64,000 nt of DNA from Thalassospiraceae bacterium LMO-JJ14 (GTDB lineage Bacteria > Pseudomonadota > Alphaproteobacteria > Rhodospirillales > Casp-alpha2). This document shows, one piece after another, positions 1 to 7,936 of the stretch. Within the stretch, counting starts at the first letter, position 1, and every line of letters starts with the position of its first letter. The notes under the pieces were generated by a model. That model was not told the origin of the DNA. It was given only the letters and a program-made list of their open reading frames with translations, and ran no database searches. The translations under genes were made by a program, and so were the position numbers. The stretch lies in assembly GCA_021555105.2 (NCBI GenBank), contig CP134604.1:186001-250000 (forward strand). The letters are read 5' to 3'.

Positions 1-426
1 CGCCCGCGTGAACATCCAGTTCATGGTGAAGGTATAGCTCGACCAGTCGGTTTCAACCATGCCCGACAGGGCGTAAATGCCGTCTTTCGGGCGGTTCACC
101 GGGCCTTGCGCCATCAGGCCGATGCCGGGCTCGGTACGAAACAGATAGCCGACATGAAACGTCAGGATGCCGGAGCCGAAGTGCGTCGCAGGCATCAGCC
201 CCGTGTCCTCGCTGCTGATGGTGATGTCCGATTTCGAGGCGCCGCCGTTCCAAACCGCCTCGAACGCCACCGGTGCGCAGATTTCCCAGCCGTGCGCGTT
301 GGCCATCGTCAGCGGCAGGCAGCGATAGGCATACGCTTCGGGCAAATCGTCCATCCAGCCCCGCCCGGACGGGGCCGGACGCAGTTTCGGCGGATTGGCG
401 ACGGTCGGATAGGCGACGATCTTCAC
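1..426 (-). CDS. DUF6065 family protein, 3' part outside the window
   Basis: The minus strand is open from a GTG at 426 to the left edge, giving 142 residues of an incomplete protein. It begins VKIVAYPTVANPPKLRPAPS and continues with RGWMDD, YRCLPLTMANAHGWEICAP and a later FGSGILTFHVGYLF. This pattern of a short N-terminal strand, the W-M-D segment and the NAHGWE motif is what I associate with DUF6065, a family of cytosolic proteins of unknown function. The GTG start is chosen because AGGGG lies eight bases upstream. It is divergent from coaBC. The family name comes from memory, so it is the less certain part of the call; that the frame is real is well supported by its protein-like composition. 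Confidence 0.6.
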   Translation of the reverse strand, partial: MKIVAYPTVANPPKLRPAPSGRGWMDDLPEAYAYRCLPLTMANAHGWEICAPVAFEAVWNGGASKSDITISSEDTGLMPATHFGSGILTFHVGYLFRTEPGIGLMAQGPVNRPKDGIYALSGMVETDWSSYTFTMNWMFTRA

Positions 427-499
427 GCGGGGTCCCCTTGTTACTCGCGACGATGGTAGCCCAAGCGCGCCGGGGCTTAAACATTGCTTTCACGTTGTT

Positions 500-527
500 T
501 TGATTGCGAAACGGGGATTTATACATT
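500..527 (+). promoter_or_regulatory. Candidate sigma-70 promoter upstream of coaBC
   Basis: A TTGATT -35-like hexamer at 500-505 and a TACATT -10-like hexamer at 522-527 are separated by 16 bases. They sit in an AT-rich gap between the divergent DUF6065 and coaBC genes, about 65 bases before the coaBC start. This is pattern matching only; a second TTGCTT/TTTACA combination in the same gap would also be possible. Confidence 0.35.
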
Positions 528-592
528 ATTTACAGTTCGGTTTCGTGATTTAACTTGCTTATACATCAACGCGGTCGAAAGCGGCTCTGAAC

Positions 593-1801
593 ATGCATGG
601 CAAACGGGTTTTATTGATCGTCTCGGGCGGCATCGCCGCCATCAAGATACCGGAAACGATCCGCCGCATCCGCGAGCGGGGCGGGGCGGTCCGCTGCGTG
701 CTGACAAAAGGCGGCGAGCAATTCGTCACGCCGCTCAGCCTTTCGGCGCTTTCCGAAGACAAGGTCTACGGCGATCTTTTCTCGCTCACCGACGAACACG
801 AGATGGGCCACATCAACCTGTCGCGCGACGCCGACGTCATCATGGTTGCGCCCGCCAGCGCCGATCTGCTGGCGAAAATGGCCGCGGGGCTGGCCTCGGA
901 TCTGGCCTCGACGGTGCTTTTAGCGACCGACAAGCCGGTGATCTGCGCCCCGGCCATGAATGTCCGGATGTGGGAACACGCCGCGACGCAGGCCAATATC
1001 GAAACCCTCAAGGCCCGCGGCATCATCTTTGTCGGCCCGACCGAAGGCGACATGGCGTGCGGCGAATACGGCATGGGCCGGATGTCGGAACCGGCGGAGC
1101 TTGTCGGCGCGCTTGAAAATTTTTTCGAAGGCGCGCCGCGCCCCCTTGAAGGCCGGCACGCCATCGTCACCAGCGGCCCGACCTTTGAGCCGATCGACCC
1201 GGTGCGCTATATCGCCAACCGCTCGAGCGGCAAGCAGGGCCATGCCATCGCCGCCGCGCTGGCCGCACTCGGCTGCCGCACCACGCTGGTCAGCGGGCCG
1301 ACGCACCTCGCCGACCCTGCGGGCTGCGCCGTCATCCATATCGAAAGCGCGCGCGACATGCTGGCCGCCGCCCTTGCCGCACTGCCCGCCGACATCGCCG
1401 TCTGCGCCGCCGCCGTCGCCGACTGGCGCACGGCCGAAGCCCCCGATCAAAAAATCAAGAAGCAGGCCGGCAGCGCACCGCCGGCGCTGAGCATGGTCGA
1501 AAATCCGGACATCCTGGCGCAGCTCGCATCGGCGGGGAACAAGCGCCCGGCACTGGTCGTCGGCTTCGCCGCGGAAACCGACGATGTCATCGCCAATGCC
1601 CATGCCAAGCGCACGCGCAAGGGCTGCGACTGGATCGTCGCCAACGATGTTTCACCCGCGACCGGCACCTTTGCCGGCGACCACAACACCGTGCACCTGA
1701 TTACCGGCACTGGCGAGGAAAGCTGGCCGCGGATGAGCAAATCCGCTGTCGCCGATCAGCTCGCCTTGCGGATCGCCGGACATTTCGAGGCCGCCGAATG
1801 A
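593..1801 (+). CDS. coaBC: CoaBC, bifunctional phosphopantothenoylcysteine decarboxylase / phosphopantothenate-cysteine ligase
   Basis: This cytosolic enzyme makes two consecutive steps of coenzyme A synthesis: it ligates cysteine to 4'-phosphopantothenate using CTP (CoaB half) and decarboxylates the product to 4'-phosphopantetheine with FMN (CoaC half). The 402 residues match the usual length. The N-terminal CoaC flavoprotein domain (about 1-185) shows SGGIAAIK, the active-site histidine in GHINLSR (His73), PAMN at 120-123 and the [10 protein letters not shown] substrate flap with its cysteine near 156. The CoaB half starts near 188 with [15 protein letters not shown] and NRSSGKQG. The stop codon overlaps the dut start in ATGA, so the two are translationally coupled. 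The start has no strong ribosome site, but the alignment of the [15 protein letters not shown] beginning with the family leaves little choice. Confidence 0.96.
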   Translation: MHGKRVLLIVSGGIAAIKIPETIRRIRERGGAVRCVLTKGGEQFVTPLSLSALSEDKVYGDLFSLTDEHEMGHINLSRDADVIMVAPASADLLAKMAAGLASDLASTVLLATDKPVICAPAMNVRMWEHAATQANIETLKARGIIFVGPTEGDMACGEYGMGRMSEPAELVGALENFFEGAPRPLEGRHAIVTSGPTFEPIDPVRYIANRSSGKQGHAIAAALAALGCRTTLVSGPTHLADPAGCAVIHIESARDMLAAALAALPADIAVCAAAVADWRTAEAPDQKIKKQAGSAPPALSMVENPDILAQLASAGNKRPALVVGFAAETDDVIANAHAKRTRKGCDWIVANDVSPATGTFAGDHNTVHLITGTGEESWPRMSKSAVADQLALRIAGHFEAAE

Positions 1802-2253
1802 ACGAAATCCGCGTCGATGTCGTCCGCCTTGCACACGGCAAGGATTTGCCGCTACCGGCCTATGCCACGGCGGAAAGCGCCGGTATGGACCTGCTCTGCG
1901 CCGAGACCGGCAGCGTTACCCTTGAGCCCGGATCGCGCGCGATGATCGCCACCGGCATCGCCATCCAGTTGCCGCACGGGTTCGAGGCGCAGGTCCGCCC
2001 GCGTTCGGGTCTCGCCGCCAAGCACGGCGTCACGGTCCTCAACAGTCCCGGCACCATCGATGCCGATTACCGGGGCGAAATAAAAGTAATCCTGATCAAT
2101 CTGGGCGATCAGCCGGTCATGCTGTCGCGGGCCGAACGCATTGCGCAAATGGTGATCGCGCCGGTAACGCGGACCCGTTTGCACGAAGTCGAGACGCTGG
2201 AAAACAGCGCACGGGGAAGCGGCGGGTTCGGCTCGACCGGAATTAAAAGCTAA
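1798..2253 (+). CDS. dut: Deoxyuridine 5'-triphosphate nucleotidohydrolase (dUTPase)
   Basis: Dut hydrolyses dUTP to dUMP and pyrophosphate, keeping uracil out of DNA and feeding dTMP synthesis. At 151 residues it is the standard trimeric form. All five family motifs are visible: [22 protein letters not shown] (with the catalytic aspartate), RIAQMVI and the C-terminal glycine-rich arm [10 protein letters not shown]. It overlaps coaBC by four bases; coaBC-dut is a frequent pairing in proteobacteria. The next gene, an Rrf2 regulator, begins 19 bases downstream. Confidence 0.97.
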   Translation: MNEIRVDVVRLAHGKDLPLPAYATAESAGMDLLCAETGSVTLEPGSRAMIATGIAIQLPHGFEAQVRPRSGLAAKHGVTVLNSPGTIDADYRGEIKVILINLGDQPVMLSRAERIAQMVIAPVTRTRLHEVETLENSARGSGGFGSTGIKS

Positions 2254-2272
2254 GCAGGGGGAATGCGCGGCG

Positions 2273-2728
2273 ATGTTACGTATCACCAAGAAAATGCTGT
2301 TCGCCATCGAGGCGGTCCTCGATATCGCCTACCACGCCGGGTCCGAACCGGTGCAGAGCCGCGAGATCACGCGCCGCCAGGGCATTCCGCAACGCTACCT
2401 TGAACAGGCGCTGCAGCATCTCGTGCGCGACGACATCCTGGTCGGCGTCAGGGGGCCGCGCGGCGGCTACCGGCTGGCCCGCGAACGCAGGCGTATCTGC
2501 CTCGGCGACATCGTCCGCTCGGTGCGCAAGATGGAAACCGCCGAAGACCCCCTGCTGAACGAAGACGGTTCCGATCTCGGCCAGAAAGTGGTGCGCCCGC
2601 TTTGGTCGCTTATACAGGACGACGTCATGAAACGCCTCGATTCGACAACCATCGACGATCTTTGTAACAGCGCGATAGACGCAGGCATTGAAAGTGAAGG
2701 CCGTAAGAACCTAGATTTCATCATATGA
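2273..2728 (+). CDS. Rrf2 family transcriptional regulator
   Basis: A 151-residue winged-helix protein of the Rrf2 family. The N-terminal domain (MLRITKKMLFAIEAVLDIAYH, then SREITRRQGIPQRYLEQALQHL and the wing VRGPRGGYRLA) binds DNA. The C-terminal half lacks the three spaced cysteines that hold the Fe-S cluster in IscR and NsrR; its only cysteines are isolated, in RRICLGD and DDLCNS. It is therefore more likely to sense a protein or small molecule. It lies 27 bases before cysK. Of the Rrf2 proteins, CymR of Gram-positive bacteria represses cysteine genes together with CysK, so a CymR-like role is a reasonable inference, not shown by the sequence. Confidence 0.88.
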   Translation: MLRITKKMLFAIEAVLDIAYHAGSEPVQSREITRRQGIPQRYLEQALQHLVRDDILVGVRGPRGGYRLARERRRICLGDIVRSVRKMETAEDPLLNEDGSDLGQKVVRPLWSLIQDDVMKRLDSTTIDDLCNSAIDAGIESEGRKNLDFII

Positions 2729-2755
2729 CAAGAAAGCTCAGAGGAACGCCGAACC

Positions 2756-3727
2756 ATGAATGACAGTACAGCGCATCCACACGAAAGCCGCGGCAAGATT
2801 TACGACAGCATCGTCGATACCATCGGCGCCACGCCGCTGGTCCGCCTGAGCCGTCTGATGAAGGACAGCAATGTCGAAGGCGTCATTCTCGGCAAATGCG
2901 AATATTTCAATCCGCTGGCCTCGGTGAAGGACCGGATCGGCCTGGCGATGATCGAGGCCGCCGAACGCGACGGCCGCATCAAGGAAGGTGCGACCCTGAT
3001 CGAACCGACATCGGGCAACACCGGCATTGCGCTGGCGTTCGTCTGTGCGGCCAAGGGCTACCGCCTGATCCTGACGATGCCGGAAAGCATGTCCGTCGAA
3101 CGCCGCAAGATGCTCTTGCTGTTCGGGGCCGAACTGGTGCTGACACCGGCGCCGCTCGGCATGCGGGGCGCCATCGAAAAGGCCGAGGAACTGGTTTCGG
3201 AAATTCCCGGCGCGCTGATGCTGCAGCAGTTCGAAAACCCCGCCAACCCTGAAATCCACCGCCGCACCACGGCCGAGGAAATCTGGGCCGATACCGCCGG
3301 CAAGGTCGACTGTATCGTTTCCGGCGTCGGCACCGGCGGCACCATCACCGGCTGCGCCGAAGTATTGAAAAAGCGCAATCCCGACCTGAAGGTGGTCGCG
3401 GTCGAACCGGAAGACAGCCCGATCCTGTCGGGCGGCGCGCCTGGGCCGCACAAGATCCAGGGCATCGGCGCCGGTTTTGTGCCGGGGATTCTGGATCGCG
3501 GGCTGATCGACGAGGTTCTGCAGATCGGCAATGAAACCGCCTTCACCATGGCCCGCAAAGCGGCCAAGCTGGAAGGTCTGGCCGTCGGCATTTCATCGGG
3601 CGCCGCCCTCGCCGCCGCCGTCGAGGTTGCCGAGCGGGCGGACATGGCCGGCAAGAACATTGTCGTGATCCTGCCGTCGTTTGCGGAACGTTACCTGTCC
3701 ACGGCCCTGTTCGAGGGCCTTGAGTAA
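2756..3727 (+). CDS. cysK: Cysteine synthase A (O-acetylserine sulfhydrylase)
   Basis: This PLP enzyme makes L-cysteine from O-acetylserine and sulfide in the cytosol. The 323-residue protein has the PLP lysine in NPLASVKDR (Lys58), the substrate loop TSGNTG (85-90), the phosphate-binding [10 protein letters not shown], and the serine-containing ISSGAALA near the end. AGAGGAA precedes the ATG at a normal distance. The gene follows an Rrf2 regulator by 27 bases and precedes the MoeB/ThiF gene by 2 bases, so the three are probably co-transcribed. The choice of CysK over CysM or cystathionine beta-synthase rests on overall length and the absence of CBS or extra domains. Confidence 0.93.
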   Translation: MNDSTAHPHESRGKIYDSIVDTIGATPLVRLSRLMKDSNVEGVILGKCEYFNPLASVKDRIGLAMIEAAERDGRIKEGATLIEPTSGNTGIALAFVCAAKGYRLILTMPESMSVERRKMLLLFGAELVLTPAPLGMRGAIEKAEELVSEIPGALMLQQFENPANPEIHRRTTAEEIWADTAGKVDCIVSGVGTGGTITGCAEVLKKRNPDLKVVAVEPEDSPILSGGAPGPHKIQGIGAGFVPGILDRGLIDEVLQIGNETAFTMARKAAKLEGLAVGISSGAALAAAVEVAERADMAGKNIVVILPSFAERYLSTALFEGLE

Positions 3728-3729
3728 AC

Positions 3730-4569
3730 ATGACCGACTTCACCGACGCCCAGGTCGAGCGCTATGCGCGGCACATCCTTTTGAAGGAAGTCGGCGGCAT
3801 AGGGCAGGCCAAACTGATGGATGCAAAAGTCCTGGTCGTCGGTGCCGGGGGACTTGGTTCGCCTGCCATTCTTTATCTGGCGGCGGCGGGCGTCGGGACC
3901 ATTGGCATCATCGACGCCGATACGGTCGATCTGTCCAACCTGCAGCGCCAGGTCGCGCACACCACGGACCGCATCGGCATGGCCAAGGTGGAAAGCGCCG
4001 CCATGACCGCCAACGCCATCAACCCGGACGTTAGAATCGTCCCGATCGAAGCCCGCCTCGACGCAACGAACGCGCTGGATATCATTTCCGACTACGACAT
4101 CGTCGCCGACGGCTCGGACAATTTCGAAACCCGCTTCCTGATCAACGATGCCTGTTATCTCGCGGGCAAGACGCTGGTGTCCGCCGCGATCCTGCGCTTC
4201 GACGGACAGATCGCCACCTACAAGGCGCACATTCATGACGAAGACGGCACACACGGCCCCTGTTATCGGTGCATTTTCCGCGAAGCCCCGCCACCGGGCC
4301 AGGTCGCGAGTTGCGCCGAAGCAGGCGTGCTGGGCGCCATGTGCGGCATGATGGGCTCGCTGCAATCGACCGAAGTGCTGAAGGAGATCATGGGGATCGG
4401 CGACAGCCTGTCGGGCTCGTTGATCGTTGTCGACGGCCTGACCTCCGATTTCCGCAAGATCAAGGTAAAGGCCGATCCGGGGTGCCCGCTATGCGGCGAC
4501 AACCCGGAAATCACCGATCTTTCGGCGCACCTGGATACGGCGCCTGCCGGATGTGCCGCCCATGGTTGA
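3730..4569 (+). CDS. moeB: HesA/MoeB/ThiF family sulfur-carrier adenylyltransferase
   Basis: Members of this family adenylate the C-terminal Gly-Gly of ubiquitin-like sulfur carriers (MoaD, ThiS, CysO) for molybdopterin, thiamine or cysteine synthesis. The 279-residue protein has the nucleotide loop GAGGLGSP (from 38), the acidic and asparagine/arginine residues of VDLSNLQRQV, and two zinc-binding pairs, CYRC and CPLC. It ends soon after the zinc site, so it lacks the C-terminal rhodanese domain found in longer MoeZ-type proteins; a separate rhodanese gene lies 0.5 kb away on the other strand. No carrier gene is visible in the window, so MoeB, ThiF and a CysO-activating role cannot be separated. 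Confidence 0.88.
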   Translation: MTDFTDAQVERYARHILLKEVGGIGQAKLMDAKVLVVGAGGLGSPAILYLAAAGVGTIGIIDADTVDLSNLQRQVAHTTDRIGMAKVESAAMTANAINPDVRIVPIEARLDATNALDIISDYDIVADGSDNFETRFLINDACYLAGKTLVSAAILRFDGQIATYKAHIHDEDGTHGPCYRCIFREAPPPGQVASCAEAGVLGAMCGMMGSLQSTEVLKEIMGIGDSLSGSLIVVDGLTSDFRKIKVKADPGCPLCGDNPEITDLSAHLDTAPAGCAAHG

Positions 4570-4993
4570 GGAAAAACCGCAAATCTCGAAATTATCCCTG
4601 GTCGTCGCATCCAACACCTATGAAAAGGTGCACTATGCGTTCGTCATGGCCGCCGGCGCGGCGGCAACCGGCATTCCCGTCACCATGTTCTTCACCATGG
4701 GCGCGTGCATTGCCGTTCTCGACGGTGCCGGCTGGCACGAGCTGGTTTCGGAAGTCACCGGCATGAGCGCCAAGCACCGCGACGAGGATTTCGCCGAAAA
4801 AGGCGTCGCCACCATGGATGAACTGATCGACGCCTGCGTCGAGCTGGGCGTTAGCTTCATGGTCTGTGAAATGGGCCTGCGCGCCGAGGGTCAGGATCAG
4901 CGCGGCGCGCGCAAGGGCCTCGACCTCGGACACAACGGCGTCGTCACGTTCCTGAACGACGCAGAACCGACCGGCTCGATCGTTTATATCTGA
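4562..4993 (+). CDS. DsrE/DsrF-like family protein
   Basis: This small cytosolic protein (143 residues from the ATG at 4562; a GTG at 4553 would add three) has the DsrE-like alpha/beta pattern. LSLVVASNTYEKVHYAF opens the fold, followed by GIPVTMFFTMGACIAVL with a cysteine where the family often carries its persulfide site. Further cysteines are in DACVELGV and MVCEMG. DsrE-type proteins relay sulfane sulfur in tRNA thiolation or sulfur oxidation. The gene overlaps the MoeB-like gene by eight bases and closes the coaBC-dut-rrf2-cysK-moeB run, supporting a sulfur-transfer role. Whether it relays sulfur or is a structural homologue only cannot be told from sequence. Confidence 0.8.
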   Translation: MVEEKPQISKLSLVVASNTYEKVHYAFVMAAGAAATGIPVTMFFTMGACIAVLDGAGWHELVSEVTGMSAKHRDEDFAEKGVATMDELIDACVELGVSFMVCEMGLRAEGQDQRGARKGLDLGHNGVVTFLNDAEPTGSIVYI

Positions 4994-5002
4994 GCTGCGT
5001 AC

Positions 5003-5100
5003 GTCATTCCGGCGCAGGCCGGAATCCAGAGCACGGGCAAAGCCTCAATCGGCAAGTCATCATCGCGCATCCCTGGTCCCCGGCCTTCGCCGGGGTGACG
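5003..5100. repeat. Paired GC-rich palindromic repeat (family A, copy 1)
   Basis: Two hairpins of about 30 bases in inverted orientation. The left one is GTCATTCC-GGCGCAGGCC-GGAATCCAG (5003-5030) and the right one CCTGGTCCCC-GGCCTTCGCC-GGGGTGACG (5072-5100). They lie between the convergent DsrE-like and rhodanese genes. Two further copies with the same paired layout are at 34222-34318 and 39400-39493. It may also fold into a terminator-like structure, but there is no T-run. Confidence 0.85.
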
Positions 5101-5112
5101 GTGACAGGAACC

Positions 5113-5538
5113 CTACCCCTGCACCCAGGGCAGGCCGCGCACCTTCCAGCCGTTGACGGTGCCGCGATGGTTATCGGCGTTCTTGTCGCCCTCGAAACCT
5201 TCAGCGATGTTGTAGCACTGCGTATAGCCGAGCGCGGTCATCGCCTTTGCCGCCGAGGCCGAGCGGACGCCTGAGCGGCACAGGAACAGGATCGGCGTTT
5301 CCTTGCCCGGCGCGGCATCGCGGACCGCGTCCTCGAAATGCGGATTGCGTTTCATGTCCGGAAACAAAACCCACGACACCTTGTGAAACGGGTTTTTGAC
5401 CGCTTTCGGATCGGGTCCGCCGACATAGGCGAACTCGGCATCGGTGCGGACATCGACCAGAACGGCGGACGGGTCGCGTTGCAAAAGCTCCCATGCATCT
5501 TCCGGTGCAAGATCGCCCGCGTATTCGCTATCGCTCAT
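5113..5538 (-). CDS. Rhodanese-like domain protein
   Basis: A single-domain rhodanese of 141 residues, which would carry or transfer sulfane sulfur through the persulfide on its active-site cysteine. The domain runs through LVDVRTDAEFAYVG and ends in the active loop CRSGVRS, followed by ALGYTQCYNIAEGFEGD. The six-residue loop fits sulfurtransferases of the GlpE/PspE class and not a phosphatase-type loop of seven. It has no signal peptide. Its ATG overlaps the fprA stop by four bases, so it is the last gene of the korA-korB-fprA operon. The role there is unknown; supplying sulfur for the Fe-S clusters of the oxidoreductase or its ferredoxin is one possibility. Confidence 0.9.
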   Translation of the reverse strand: MSDSEYAGDLAPEDAWELLQRDPSAVLVDVRTDAEFAYVGGPDPKAVKNPFHKVSWVLFPDMKRNPHFEDAVRDAAPGKETPILFLCRSGVRSASAAKAMTALGYTQCYNIAEGFEGDKNADNHRGTVNGWKVRGLPWVQG

Positions 5539-6851
5539 GAATCCCGCCCTTCCAGATGGTCGATCATATCGTCAATCGCCGTAAATTTGCGACGCGGCTG
5601 CGGCTGTTCGGCGCGCGCGATCTCTTCTTGCTCGATTCGCTGCCAGTCTTCGAAATGAACCACGCGCACTTTGCGTTCCTTCAGCAAAGCTTCGAGTTTT
5701 ACCCGCCCCGGCTTCAGCCCGCCATCGGGAAAGTCGGCGGCAATATGCTCGGCAACCTCGACGCCGTCGGGACGGCTTGAGGATATCACCCCGCTCGGTC
5801 CCCGCTTGATCCAGCCGACGGCATACAGCCCGTCGCCGATCTTGCCCCGGTCGTTGGGAATAATACCGAGCGCGTCGTCATACGGCAGCCCCGGGATCGG
5901 ATCGGCGCGATAGCCGATCGCGGCGACAACCAGCCCGCAGGGAATGTCGTACGTCTCGCCCGTGCCGCTCGCCCTGCCGTTCTCGACACGGGTTCGTTCC
6001 ATCCGGATGCCGGTCACATGCGAATCACCTAGGATCTCAACGGGCTGCGCATAAAAGCCGAAATGCGCGCGCTTCGGCATCGATTGCGGATCACGTTCGG
6101 AAAACGCGCGAAGCGTTTCGAGATTCTTTTCCGCCAGTCGCCGCGCGCGGTTTTCCATGTCATCGGGCACGCTCGCGGGCAGGTCGGCGGCGTCGACGAC
6201 TGGCGCGCATTCGCTCAAATCCAGCATCTCACGCAATTCGACATTGGTGAACTTGGCCTCCAGCGGGCCGCGCCGCCCCAACACGTATACATCCTTGATC
6301 GGCGATGCGTCGATCGCCGCGCGGGCATAGAGTGGCAGATCGGTTTTCGCGCGGCCCGATTTCGAACGCACGAGTACCCGCGCAATATCCAGGGCGACGT
6401 TGCCGTTGCCGATGACGACCGCCGTCTCGACGTTCAGGTCCAACTCCAGTTCAACGAAATCCGGGTGGCCGTTGTACCAGCCGACGAACGCCGCAGAGCC
6501 GTGTACGCCGATCTTGTCGGCGCCCGGGACCGTCAGCACCCGGTCCGCCGGCGCGCCGATTGCCAGAATGACGACGTCGTACATGTCGCGAAGTTCGCCG
6601 AGTGTGACGTCGCGGCCGACCTCGACATTGCCGAAATAGCGCATGCCGCCCAGAAGCGCGGTTTTTTCGAACTTCTTGGTGACTTTCTTGGTCGTCTGGT
6701 GATCCGGGGCGACGCCGCCACGGATCAGCCCATACGGCGTCGGCAGACGTTCGATGATGTCGATTTCAGCGTCATCGTTGCTTTTCTGGATGGCGTCCGC
6801 CGCATAAAAGCCAGCCGGGCCCGAGCCGATGATTGCGACTGTTATTGCCAT
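5535..6851 (-). CDS. fprA: Ferredoxin-NADP reductase, adrenodoxin reductase type (FprA-like)
   Basis: This 438-residue flavoprotein moves electrons between NADPH and ferredoxin. It has the FAD-binding GSGPAGFYAAD at the N-terminus, the adrenodoxin-reductase signature TPYGLIRGGVAPDHQ, the NADP-binding GNGNVALDIAR and LGRRGPLEAKF in the middle, and the late FAD contact GWIKRGPSGVI. These place it with mycobacterial FprA and mitochondrial adrenodoxin reductase and not with plant-type FNR. It lies 53 bases downstream of korB and overlaps the rhodanese gene. In this position it would connect ferredoxin reduced by KorAB to the NADP pool, or supply reduced ferredoxin to KorAB for reverse carboxylation. 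Confidence 0.93.
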   Translation of the reverse strand: MAITVAIIGSGPAGFYAADAIQKSNDDAEIDIIERLPTPYGLIRGGVAPDHQTTKKVTKKFEKTALLGGMRYFGNVEVGRDVTLGELRDMYDVVILAIGAPADRVLTVPGADKIGVHGSAAFVGWYNGHPDFVELELDLNVETAVVIGNGNVALDIARVLVRSKSGRAKTDLPLYARAAIDASPIKDVYVLGRRGPLEAKFTNVELREMLDLSECAPVVDAADLPASVPDDMENRARRLAEKNLETLRAFSERDPQSMPKRAHFGFYAQPVEILGDSHVTGIRMERTRVENGRASGTGETYDIPCGLVVAAIGYRADPIPGLPYDDALGIIPNDRGKIGDGLYAVGWIKRGPSGVISSSRPDGVEVAEHIAADFPDGGLKPGRVKLEALLKERKVRVVHFEDWQRIEQEEIARAEQPQPRRKFTAIDDMIDHLEGRDS

Positions 6852-6904
6852 CCTGCTCCCCTGCTTTTCATTGGCGTCGGCAATGTCATTTTAGCGGCAA
6901 TTTT

Positions 6905-7933
6905 TCAGTCTGAAACCGTCCAGGTATGTCCGCCATGCATGATGGATTTCAAATCCGCGTCCTTTGCCCTTTTTCTGGCTTCTTCCTTCATGTGCGCCAC
7001 CCCTTCGCCATAGCTGAGGCCCGGCTCACAGTAGATCACGCCGACGGCGACCGGCAAAGCATGGTCATCCATGGCGGCCAGCATACCGGCCAGGGTGCGG
7101 TTGGTTTCATCGTGCACCAGAACACCGGCGGCTTCCGGTCCGTCCTCGCCGACCGCGACGACGTCGAGCGACAATGTCGCCGGGTTCAGCTTCAGGCCCT
7201 TGTCCGCGTCCTTGCCGAAGACAAGCGGTTCGCCATGCCGGCACACCACCTGACGGTCGGCGGCAACGGCTTTTTCGGTGATGTCGGCAAACACACCGTC
7301 ATTGTAGACGATGCAGTTCTGCAGGATCTCGACGAAGCTGGCACCCTTGTGTTCGTGCGCACGCTTGAGGATTCCCGGCAGGTCTTTCTGCTGCGCATCG
7401 ATGCCGCGCGCGACGAATTTCGCACCGGCGCCCAGAACGAACACGCATGCCGAAACCGGATTATCGACCGATCCCAGCGGTGTCGACGGCGAGCGTGTTC
7501 CGGCGCGCGATGTCGGCGACGCCTGGCCTTTGGTCAGGCCGTAGATTTCGTTGTTGAACAGCAAGACCTGTACGTCGACGTTGCGCCGGATCACGTGCAT
7601 CAGATGATTGCCGCCGATCGACAGCATGTCGCCGTCGCCGCCGATGACCCAGACGTCCAGTTCCGGATTGGCCAGCTTGATGCCGGTCGCAAACGCCGGT
7701 GCGCGACCGTGGATCGTATGGAAACCGTACGTTTCGACATAATACGGGAAGCGCGCCGCGCAGCCGATGCCGGACACGAAAACCGTGTTCGCCGGATCGG
7801 CCTCGATATCGGCAAGCGTGTTGAGGACGGCGCGCAGGATCGCATAATCGCCGCAACCGGGGCACCAGCGAACTTCCTGATCGGTTGCGAAGTCCTTGGC
7901 GGTACGTTTCGCGGGTGGGGTCAGTTCGTTCAT
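6905..7933 (-). CDS. korB: 2-oxoacid:ferredoxin oxidoreductase, beta subunit (KorB type)
   Basis: The beta subunit binds thiamine diphosphate and one [4Fe-4S] cluster and forms the active site for CoA-dependent oxidative decarboxylation of a 2-oxoacid. In 342 residues it shows the first cysteine pair in WCPGCGDYAI, a further cysteine in SGIGCAARFPYY, and the TPP/Mg2+ motif GDGDMLSIGGNHLMH followed by LLFNNEIYGLTKGQASPTS. The last two features are typical of 2-oxoglutarate and pyruvate oxidoreductases of the two-subunit kind. Its start is three bases after the stop of korA, so the subunits are made together. Substrate (2-oxoglutarate or pyruvate) cannot be fixed from sequence alone; the family annotation favours 2-oxoglutarate. 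Confidence 0.93.
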   Translation of the reverse strand: MNELTPPAKRTAKDFATDQEVRWCPGCGDYAILRAVLNTLADIEADPANTVFVSGIGCAARFPYYVETYGFHTIHGRAPAFATGIKLANPELDVWVIGGDGDMLSIGGNHLMHVIRRNVDVQVLLFNNEIYGLTKGQASPTSRAGTRSPSTPLGSVDNPVSACVFVLGAGAKFVARGIDAQQKDLPGILKRAHEHKGASFVEILQNCIVYNDGVFADITEKAVAADRQVVCRHGEPLVFGKDADKGLKLNPATLSLDVVAVGEDGPEAAGVLVHDETNRTLAGMLAAMDDHALPVAVGVIYCEPGLSYGEGVAHMKEEARKRAKDADLKSIMHGGHTWTVSD

Positions 7934-7936
7934 CTC

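Noticed and set aside
5003-5100. Family A pair considered as an attachment site or composite insertion
   Set aside because: There is no transposase or integrase next to any copy and no target duplication is visible.
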